Shown here: one piece after another, positions 1 through 5,112 of the stretch | How the letters are laid out: each line of letters starts with the position of its first letter | Numbering within the stretch: position 1 is the stretch's first letter | DNA from: CAYRVX01 sp964642165 | GTDB taxonomy: Bacteria; Planctomycetota; Phycisphaerae; SM23-33 | NCBI GenBank assembly: GCA_964642165.1 | Contig: CAZXOC010000358.1 | Location: forward strand, 1 to 6,646 | DNA length: 6,646 bases | Direction of reading: 5' to 3' | Position numbers and translations under genes: made by a program | Notes under the pieces: model-generated | The model's input: only the letters and a program-made list of their open reading frames with translations | Databases searched by the model: none | What the model was told of the DNA's origin: nothing

Positions 1-41
1 CGACGACCGCCTGCGGGGATTCCTCGGTCGATTCGCCCCCT

Positions 42-72
42 GGCCAGTCCTCGGGCCCGCATGAGGCTGGCC
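42..72 (-). terminator. Terminator-like hairpin downstream of the adenylate cyclase
   Basis: Bases 42-47 (GGCCAG) pair perfectly with 67-72 (CTGGCC). After a one-base bulge at 48, CCTC (49-52) pairs with GAGG (63-66), leaving a 10-base loop. The stem is about ten pairs and lies roughly 70 bases past the stop codon of the minus-strand cyclase gene. On neither strand is it followed by a run of U, so it is not a classical intrinsic terminator. It may instead act as an RNA 3' end stabiliser or be incidental in GC-rich DNA. The rest of 1-141 shows no gene I can support. Short open frames cross the left edge on both strands, but none has a convincing ribosome binding site. Confidence 0.3.
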
Positions 73-141
73 TTGTGAGGGAAGCGTCTATAAGCAAGGG
101 AGTAGCGTGGGGCCGGGAAGAAGCCTCGCACACGGCCGGCG

Positions 142-2898
142 TCACTTCTCGGTCAACTGCACGGCCCCGGGCCAGTCCTCGCCGGGCGGGGCGGTGGTGT
201 ACTGCCGGCAGAGCGACAGGAACAGCGCGGCGGCCATGTCCTCGGGCCGGGCCTGGCGGATCGCCTCGAAGGCCCCGGCCGCCTCGGCAAAGCGGCGCCG
301 CGCGAAGAGATCGACGGCCTCGCCGAAGGCCGCGGCGGCGGCACGCATCTCCGGCGAGGCCGACGCCATCGGGGCCACCACGTGCCACACGCCGACCGGC
401 TCGGTCTTGCCGACCACCAGGAGCTTTCCGAGCGGCCGCGCCAGCAGCGTCCCGTCGTCGCCCTTGCCCCAGACGTGCTGGTCCACGAGGATCCGCGTGC
501 CGAACTGCTTGTTGGCGGACTCCAGCCGGCTGGCGAGGTTCACCATGTCGCCGATCGCGGTGTAGTCGGATCGGTCGGTGGAGCCGCAGTTGCCGAACAT
601 GGCGGGTCCCGCGGAGATGCCGATGCGGCAGGAGAGGTCGACGGACTCCCCGAGCCTCTCGGCGAGTTCCGTGTTGAGATGTTCGACCTCGTCGAGGCAC
701 GCCGAGGCGGCGGCCAGGGCTCGCCGGGCGTGGTCCTCCTGGTCCACCGGCGCGCCGAAGAAGCCCAGGATGCCGTCGCCCAGGAACTTGTTGAGGTACC
801 CGTCGTAGCGGTTCTGGATCACGTCCGTCATGCAGTCGAAGTACCGCCGCAGGACGGTGATGGTGTCCTGCTCGCCGAGGCGTTCGGCCAGCGCGGTGAA
901 GCTCCGCAGGTCCGAGAAGAAGCAGCTCACCGTCCGCCGCCTGGGGTCGAGCTGGGAGGGGTCGGCCAGCACGACGTTCATCACGGCCGGGGAGAGCGTG
1001 TGCGCCAGCTCGGCGCGGATGCGGCGCTTCTCCCGCTCCTCGGTGGACTGGCGGTAGGCGGTCACCCCCAGGAAGCTGAAGATCATCGACGCGACCGGGG
1101 CCACGAGGACCAGCCAGAAGCCAAGCCACGCGAAGACGACCAGCACGTTGACCACGGCGAACCCGCCCACCAGGAGCGCCGCCAGCGGCCCGGCCTGGAG
1201 CACCGGCAGGCGGGCGCCCACCAGGGAGACCAGCGCCCCGGCGAGGACGATCGCCGCCAGGTGGAGCCCCCACGGCGCCTCACGCACGAAGGATTCCGAG
1301 GCGATCGTGTTGAGGACGTTGGCGTGCACCAGGACGCCGGGCATGCGCGCGTCCACCGGCGTGGGGACGAAGTCCATCGCCCCCGTGGCCGTCGATCCGA
1401 CCAGGCAGATCTTCCCCCTCACGCGACGCCGTAGATCGACCAGGGCCTGGTCGAGCTCCCGCTGGGCGGCCGCGTTCGCGGCAGCCAACTGCCCGCGCAG
1501 CTTCATCAGTGACTCGACAGCCGGACGGTTCGGGTCACCGGCGCCCGGCGGGCCAAGATAGAGGTCCAACGTCTCCTCCTTGAACAACTCCTCGGCCAGC
1601 TCGTCGATTCGCCCTTCCAGGCGGCGTTCCTCGGCCAGCAGGTCGTCCGGTGGCGGGGGGACGTCGTTCGGCTCGTAGAGCGAGGCCCACTGCCGGGCGG
1701 CCTGGGCGGCCGTGCGCTGCCTGTAGATCACCTGTTCGTCCCGGAAGCACGCCAGCAGGTCGCTCTGGTTGAGCCGCTGGGCCACGTTCAGCGCGATCAG
1801 ACGCGAGAGGGCGGTGTTCTTGCGATTCCAGTGCCTGCGCTGCCAGACGTAGCCGACGCTGTGGGCGGGGATGACGGCGAACCCGTCGGCGGCGGGCGCC
1901 CAGTTGATGAGCAGGCAGCCCTTCCGGTCCAGCGGGATGGCCCGAGCGACCTTCCCGGCGCAGCGGACGAGGACCTTCCGTCCGGCGGCCCGGACGTCGG
2001 TGGGCCCCCGCGCGGCGCACAGGTCGTCCGCCGCGACGGACAGGGCGAACTGCGGGTAGACGCGCCCGCCGGCCCGCGCCAAGAGCGGCACGCGCCGCAT
2101 CACGCCGTCGAGCTCGGTCTGGAACGACACGAACCCGGTGCTGTGACAGGTCCGGGCGAACCGGACCGGCGGGGGCTCGACGCTGCCCTCCGGAGCCGCC
2201 TGCGCGGCGACGTCCTCCGAGGGCAGGCTGAACGCCTCGAGGTAGTGCAGGGCGCGGTGGCGCCAGTAGGCCCGCTTGGCGATCTCGAGCTCCGTGGTGA
2301 TCTTGCCCTCGGTGTCCTGGCCGAGAACCCGGCGGACGACGTCGGCAAAGGACGTGTTCGGGTCCGCCTGGAGGATGTCGCGGACCTGGGCGTCGATCCG
2401 GCCATGCGTGGGCGGGGGCTTGCGGCCGAAGTCCACGTGGATGGGCAGCAGGACGCGGCCGCGGCGAAGCGCCTCTTCGAGGAGGGCGTCGTCGAAGACG
2501 GGGCGAGGCTCGGCCGTGCCGATCAGCGGGGCGGTGTCGGGGTCGTAGACCTTGGCCTCGGCGGACTCGTAGCGGGTTTCCTGGGGCTCGGGCATGATGG
2601 CGTCGAGCGCGACGGCCCGCGCGCCGCACTCCTGGAGGACCTGGATGATGCCGGCGAGGATCTCCCTCGGCCAGGGAAGGCGGCCCAGTTCCCGGAGGCT
2701 CGGGTCGTCGATGGCCACGACCACGACGTCCTCGCTTCGCGGGGCCGACGAGAAGTGGCGGAAGCGGTAGTCCAAGGCGAGCAGCTCGGCCCGCTCGTCC
2801 AGGGCGAGCAGGTGAGCGGCGGCCACGATCGCCGTGGCGGCGAGGCCCACCAGGAGCGCGAAGGCCGGCCGGGATGTCTTCGGCGAGCTTCCGAGCAT
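142..2898 (-). CDS. CHASE2-domain membrane adenylate cyclase (class III)
   Basis: This 918-residue protein is predicted to sense an extracytoplasmic signal and convert ATP to cAMP in the cytoplasm. In order it has an N-terminal membrane helix (about 11-32), a CHASE2 sensor (about 38-540), three membrane helices (about 544-563, 567-588, 590-614), and a class III cyclase domain (about 650-840). A helical, TPR-like tail follows (about 846-900) and ends in an EDWPG segment. CHASE2 hallmarks include VVVVAIDDPSL near 58-68, the TELDGVMRRVPLL stretch (261-273) and LVGSTATGAMDFVPTP (499-514). The catalytic set looks complete: metal-binding D663 (FFSDLRSFT) and D708 (KFLGDG), adenine-selecting K704 and D778 (SDYT), and N787 and R791 (VNLASRLE). 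K and D at the purine-selecting positions favour ATP over GTP. The protein is longer than the usual CHASE2 cyclase because of inserts inside the sensor, chiefly about 349-492. The start is the first ATG after an in-frame TAG four codons upstream. A GAGG lies 12 bases upstream, which is rather far. The enzyme call is strong; the ligand is unknown. Confidence 0.95.
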   Translation of the reverse strand: MLGSSPKTSRPAFALLVGLAATAIVAAAHLLALDERAELLALDYRFRHFSSAPRSEDVVVVAIDDPSLRELGRLPWPREILAGIIQVLQECGARAVALDAIMPEPQETRYESAEAKVYDPDTAPLIGTAEPRPVFDDALLEEALRRGRVLLPIHVDFGRKPPPTHGRIDAQVRDILQADPNTSFADVVRRVLGQDTEGKITTELEIAKRAYWRHRALHYLEAFSLPSEDVAAQAAPEGSVEPPPVRFARTCHSTGFVSFQTELDGVMRRVPLLARAGGRVYPQFALSVAADDLCAARGPTDVRAAGRKVLVRCAGKVARAIPLDRKGCLLINWAPAADGFAVIPAHSVGYVWQRRHWNRKNTALSRLIALNVAQRLNQSDLLACFRDEQVIYRQRTAAQAARQWASLYEPNDVPPPPDDLLAEERRLEGRIDELAEELFKEETLDLYLGPPGAGDPNRPAVESLMKLRGQLAAANAAAQRELDQALVDLRRRVRGKICLVGSTATGAMDFVPTPVDARMPGVLVHANVLNTIASESFVREAPWGLHLAAIVLAGALVSLVGARLPVLQAGPLAALLVGGFAVVNVLVVFAWLGFWLVLVAPVASMIFSFLGVTAYRQSTEEREKRRIRAELAHTLSPAVMNVVLADPSQLDPRRRTVSCFFSDLRSFTALAERLGEQDTITVLRRYFDCMTDVIQNRYDGYLNKFLGDGILGFFGAPVDQEDHARRALAAASACLDEVEHLNTELAERLGESVDLSCRIGISAGPAMFGNCGSTDRSDYTAIGDMVNLASRLESANKQFGTRILVDQHVWGKGDDGTLLARPLGKLLVVGKTEPVGVWHVVAPMASASPEMRAAAAAFGEAVDLFARRRFAEAAGAFEAIRQARPEDMAAALFLSLCRQYTTAPPGEDWPGAVQLTEK

Positions 2899-2904
2899 GC
2901 TTGG

Positions 2905-2934
2905 AGTCTACCTCATCTCTGCCGAGGCGGACAA
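2905..2934 (-). promoter_or_regulatory. Candidate sigma-70-type promoter for the cyclase gene
   Basis: Read on the minus strand, TTGTCC (2929-2934) and TAGACT (2905-2910) are separated by 18 bases. Each hexamer matches the housekeeping consensus at four of six positions. The -10 box ends only six bases before the ATG, so transcription would begin at or next to the start codon and give a nearly leaderless message. The match is modest, and an alternative upstream promoter cannot be excluded. Confidence 0.25.
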
Positions 2935-3013
2935 GAGCGTAGTCGGCGCGGCGCAGGGCCCGCCCCGGGCGCTCTTGGGCGGGAGGAAGTGCGGGGCGGA
3001 GGTTGATTGGCCA

Positions 3014-3041
3014 TTGACTGCCCCCCCCGGCGCGGTATCAT
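3014..3041 (+). promoter_or_regulatory. Candidate sigma-70-type promoter for the secreted-protein gene
   Basis: TTGACT (3014-3019) and TATCAT (3036-3041) each match the housekeeping consensus at five of six positions and are 16 bases apart, one short of the optimum. The predicted start of transcription is near 3048, giving a 5' leader of about 170 bases before the ATG at 3221. The spacer includes eight consecutive C (3021-3028), so its length could vary by strand slippage. The boxes are seen directly; activity is inferred. Confidence 0.5.
3021..3028 (+). repeat. Homopolymer tract of eight C in the promoter spacer
   Basis: Eight C in a row lie between the -35 and -10 boxes of the plus-strand promoter candidate. 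This is the longest single-base run in the window apart from the N gap. Tracts in this position cause phase variation in some bacteria by changing spacer length. Eight is near the low end for frequent slippage. Confidence 0.85.
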
Positions 3042-3057
3042 ACGGGTGTCGGCACCG

Positions 3058-3081
3058 CAGAGGGTGCGCGAGCGCTCTCTG
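3058..3081 (+). promoter_or_regulatory. Leader-RNA hairpin with GNRA tetraloop
   Basis: CAGAG (3058-3062) pairs with CTCTG (3077-3081). The stem continues inward as GGTGC (3063-3067) against GCGCT (3072-3076), for ten pairs including two G-U wobbles. It is closed by a GCGA tetraloop (3068-3071), a GNRA-type loop. The hairpin lies about ten bases into the predicted transcript of the secreted-protein gene. I compared the leader by eye with the c-di-GMP-I, SAH and other common riboswitch cores and found no match. It could be a 5' stabilising element or part of an unrecognised regulatory RNA. Confidence 0.4.
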
Positions 3082-3206
3082 TCTTTGCCCGGCAACGGAG
3101 TCTCAGGACAAAAGGAGCTCGTGGAGCAGGCCGCCCGCCGAAGGGGTCGTGGGTTCAGCAGCGCTCTTCGACGGCATGGTGAGGTCTGCCCCGAGGCATT
3201 CCAGGT

Positions 3207-3213
3207 GGAGGAG
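3207..3213 (+). promoter_or_regulatory. Ribosome binding site deciding the start at 3221
   Basis: GGAGGAG is followed by a seven-base spacer and ATG at 3221. This strong, well-spaced site, together with the signal peptide that begins there, selects 3221 over upstream in-frame ATG codons such as the one at 3176. Confidence 0.75.
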
Positions 3214-3220
3214 CAACGCC

Positions 3221-3777
3221 ATGGCGAGGCTGTTCGCAATCACGCTAGGGTTAGCGGCACTGGGAACCGCGTCGGCGGTGGGAGAACTTGTTCCCGTCGA
3301 CCTCAAGCCGTACACGGACAACGGCCGGATCGGCCAGACCGTCCTGTTCTATGCTGACGTCAGCGAGGCATGCCGCTCGACCGTGCAGACGGTGACCATT
3401 CGTGATCGGGGCGCCGAGGGCGGCTCCAGCGGCGTCTTCTCCGGCTTCGACCTGGACTTCGTCGTCTTTGACAGGGACGGGGACATCGCAACGACGGACG
3501 ACTGGATCCTCCCCGTGGAGAACCACCTGACGGAGATCGCGCCGGGCTTGCCCCCCCGCAAGGGGTCGGGCTCTCCCTACCAGCCGACGGAGACGCACCC
3601 GGGCCCCCTGTTCGGTGTCCTGGACGGCGAGGGGGACAGCTACAGCGTGGACTACGGGAGCGCGACGCTTGGCGAACTCGATGCGAGCTACCTCGCCGGA
3701 GTGGGCAACCTGTCCGTGGACACGTCCCATGGCTGGGTCAGCCTCGGGGATGGAGGCGAGATCACGGTCCAGTTCCC
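3221..3777 (+). CDS. Secreted protein of unknown function, 3' end lost in assembly gap
   Basis: I do not recognise this protein. The visible 185-186 residues start with a Sec signal peptide (MARLFAITLGLAALGTASA, likely cut near residue 19), so the product is exported. The mature part is acidic, rich in G, D and S, and looks like beta-sheet material. Two stretches stand out: GFDLDFVVFDRDGD (75-88), with closely spaced Asp residues that could bind calcium but do not form a complete EF-hand or dockerin loop, and SLGDGGEITVQF (174-185). The latter resembles a motif I recall from surface and PEP-CTERM-type proteins of environmental bacteria, where it continues into a DGPG...FVFE segment. Any C-terminal sorting signal would lie in or beyond the gap. 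A seven-C run (3551-3557) encodes Pro-Pro-Arg at residues 111-113. The gene is divergent from the cyclase and convergent with the FecR gene. Start and export are well supported; function is not. Confidence 0.8.
3551..3557 (+). repeat. Seven-C tract inside the secreted-protein gene
   Basis: Seven C in a row encode residues 111-113 (Pro-Pro-Arg). The run sits within a small CTTGC/GCAAG stem (3547-3551 with 3558-3562). Gain or loss of one base would shift the frame of the secreted protein, either in the cell or through sequencing error. The frame is intact as written. Confidence 0.8.
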
Positions 3778-3877
3778 NNNNNNNNNNNNNNNNNNNNNNN
3801 NNNNNNNNNNNNNNNNNNNNNNNNNNNNNNNNNNNNNNNNNNNNNNNNNNNNNNNNNNNNNNNNNNNNNNNNNNNNN
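3778..3877. other. Assembly gap of 100 N
   Basis: Exactly 100 unknown bases join two sequence blocks. A round 100 usually means a gap of unknown length. It removes the 3' end of the plus-strand secreted-protein gene and the 3' end of the minus-strand FecR gene. The true distance between these ends, and any gene in between, cannot be known from the window. Open frames that read through the N run are artefacts. Confidence 0.99.
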
Positions 3878-4539
3878 CTGGCCATCTGCTGCATCATCAG
3901 GAGGACGGGCGGGTCTTTCTTCGTGTTGCCGGTCTCGCCGCCCTGGACGGTCTGCTCGGTCGTCTGCGAGGCCACACCGGGGATGGTCAGGACCCGCGTC
4001 ACCTGCCAGTTGCCGCTGCCGGCGTCGACGATGTTGGGCGAGTCGACCAGGAACACCACGTCGGCTTCGGACTGCCGGATGCTCAGCGTGGCCACGGGGG
4101 TCTTGAGGCGGAAGTCGTTGCGGCCGCGGCGTCCGATCACGCTGAGGCGCATCGCCCCGTACTTCAGCCCGAGCTGCGCCTGGGCCAGGTCGCCTTTCTT
4201 GCGAAGCTGTCCGAGGCCGCCCTTCGAGGCGCTGCGGATGGTCAGCTCGGCGCGGTCCTCGAACTTCACGACCACCTTGGCGCCGAAGCCCGTCCGGATG
4301 ACGGTCATCTCGTCGAGCGTCTCGCCGGCCTTGAGGGGCTGCCACTTCTTCTCGCCCTTGCCGACGAGCAGCTTCTGGGCCGGGCCGGTCACCGACGCGA
4401 CCGTGGCCTTCAGCGGCGTGGCGGCGACCTTCGCCGGGGGCGCGGCGGGGACCTTCGCCACGGGCGGTACCGCCGCCGGGGGACCTGCCAACGCCGACGA
4501 GGTCAACACCACGAGCACGAGCAGTGCGATCTTGCGCAT
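3878..4539 (-). CDS. FecR-domain periplasmic protein, C-terminus lost in assembly gap
   Basis: The visible 220 residues begin with a Sec signal peptide (MRKIALLVLVVLTSSALA, likely cut after A18), then an Ala/Pro-rich linker (about 19-43), then a FecR-like domain (about 46-165). Supporting motifs are VTGPAQ (50-55), LKAGETLDEMTVIRTG (69-84), the KVVVKFEDRAELTI strand pair (88-101) and LKTPVATLSIRQSEADVVF (145-163). The usual RGT after the TP-V segment of FecR domains is RQS here. Classical FecR is an inner-membrane anti-sigma transducer paired with a FecI sigma factor. This protein instead looks freely exported and no sigma factor is nearby, so iron-siderophore signalling should not be assumed. 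FecR domains of this kind often sit beside CHASE2 cyclases, and one lies further left here. The start is one base after the lipoprotein stop and has a strong ribosome binding site, which suggests translational coupling. The reading frame must not be extended through the gap. Confidence 0.85.
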
Positions 4540-4540
4540 C

Positions 4541-5098
4541 TTACTGGCCTCCTGAAGCCGTCTCCATTATACGCGGGAACTCGCCCGTCCGCCGATACGT
4601 ATCCGCCCGCGTGAGGACGGCGACGAACTCCAGCCCCGTCACCGGCGCCAGCGGCGTGCCGACCGACATCATCCGCCGGTACTGGAGCTCCCGCAGGCAG
4701 TAGCGCTGGGACGGCCCGGTCAGCGTCAGGACCACCCCGCCGGGGACCTCGCAGGCCTGGCAGACCATGTAGGCGAGCTTGCCCTTGGTCAGCGTCCGCC
4801 CCGCGCCGTGCGTCCAGCGCCGGGCGACGATGCCCCGCTCGGCGAGCTTCTCGGCCCGCTGCTGGAACGACTTGGCCTGATCGTCGCCGTCCAGGAGCAT
4901 CAGCAGGCCGCGGAAGGCATCGTTCTCGGTGACGGCCTTCTGCGAGGAAACGCGGTCGAGGAAGCCCGGGGAGCCGTCGTCGGCCGGCAGGGCCTCCTCG
5001 CCCCCTTCGATCTTCAGCGCCTGCTCCGCGCAGCCCATCATGCCGGCGGACAGCGCCAGCGCCGCCAGCACGGCTGCCTGTCTTGTTCGTCGTCGCAT
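4541..5098 (-). CDS. Small lipoprotein of unknown function
   Basis: This 185-residue protein has an Arg-rich start, a hydrophobic stretch and a lipobox-like SAGMMGC, so C23 is probably lipidated and the protein anchored in the envelope. An acidic linker follows (about 31-45). The core (about 58-170) is helical. Residues 81-112 (RAEKLAERGIV, then LTKGKLAYMV) resemble the helix-GI-loop-LT+GE+A helix pattern of S-layer homology domains, though this is by-eye similarity only. After it come CQAC (C113, C116), the well-formed GPSQRYCLREL (128-138, third Cys C134) and a TGLEFVAVLTRADTY block (154-168). I recall similar unnamed proteins near FecR and CHASE2 genes in Planctomycetota, which is family memory and not a search result. 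It lies 14 bases after the porin and 1 base before FecR, so all three are probably co-transcribed. A GGAAG six bases upstream of the ATG serves as the ribosome binding site. CxxC is not followed by His, so haem attachment is not indicated. Confidence 0.85.
   Translation of the reverse strand: MRRRTRQAAVLAALALSAGMMGCAEQALKIEGGEEALPADDGSPGFLDRVSSQKAVTENDAFRGLLMLLDGDDQAKSFQQRAEKLAERGIVARRWTHGAGRTLTKGKLAYMVCQACEVPGGVVLTLTGPSQRYCLRELQYRRMMSVGTPLAPVTGLEFVAVLTRADTYRRTGEFPRIMETASGGQ
4548..4553 (-). promoter_or_regulatory. Ribosome binding site of the FecR gene inside the lipoprotein gene
   Basis: On the minus strand a perfect AGGAGG stands eight bases before the ATG at 4539. It falls within the last codons (Gly-Gly-Gln-stop) of the lipoprotein gene. 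This supports the chosen FecR start and fits an operon with coupled translation. Confidence 0.8.
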
Positions 5099-5112
5099 GG
5101 CCGTCTTCCGCC

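Larger units (their letters stand above)
2899..3220. other. Divergent intergenic region
   Basis: These 322 bases separate the cyclase start (2898, minus strand) from the secreted-protein start (3221, plus strand). They hold the minus-strand promoter candidate (2905-2934), a better plus-strand promoter candidate (3014-3041) with an 8-C tract in its spacer, and about 170 bases of probable plus-strand leader RNA. The leader contains a tetraloop hairpin (3058-3081), an AAAGGAG at 3111-3117 not placed before a convincing start, and the true ribosome binding site at 3207-3213. Open frames cross the region on both strands, but they lack a start with a well-spaced ribosome binding site and I treat them as chance. 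Confidence 0.7.

Noticed and set aside
113..116. Haem-binding site in the lipoprotein (CQAC, protein residue numbers 113-116)
   Set aside because: The CxxC is followed by Glu, not His, so covalent haem attachment is not supported.
382..1434. Long plus-strand open frame (350 codons) antisense to the cyclase gene
   Set aside because: It is a shadow of the GC-rich cyclase gene. It is rich in charged, low-complexity G/R/E/H runs with no domain, and no ribosome binding site stands out.
1831..3006. Long plus-strand open frame (391 codons) antisense to the 5' half of the cyclase gene
   Set aside because: It lies opposite the well-supported CHASE2 coding sequence and has the biased G/V/R/D composition of an antisense frame, with no recognisable domain.
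3042..3120. c-di-GMP-I (GEMM) riboswitch in the secreted-protein leader
   Set aside because: A GNRA-capped stem is present, but the conserved core segments flanking the stems of that class are not visible in the right places.
3121..3357. Possible leader peptide starting at GTG 3121 after AAAGGAG
   Set aside because: The spacer of three bases is too short, the frame overlaps the secreted-protein gene by more than 130 bases, and the translation is Arg-rich with no sensible pattern.
3688..3777. Apparent C-terminal continuation of the FecR frame left of the gap
   Set aside because: The frame is open only because N translates without stops. This DNA is the coding strand of the opposing secreted-protein gene, and the gap length is unknown.
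2834..4555. Plus-strand open frame of 573 codons running through the N gap
   Set aside because: Only the part from 3221 to the gap is a credible gene. Upstream codons lack a start signal, and everything right of the gap is antisense to the FecR gene.
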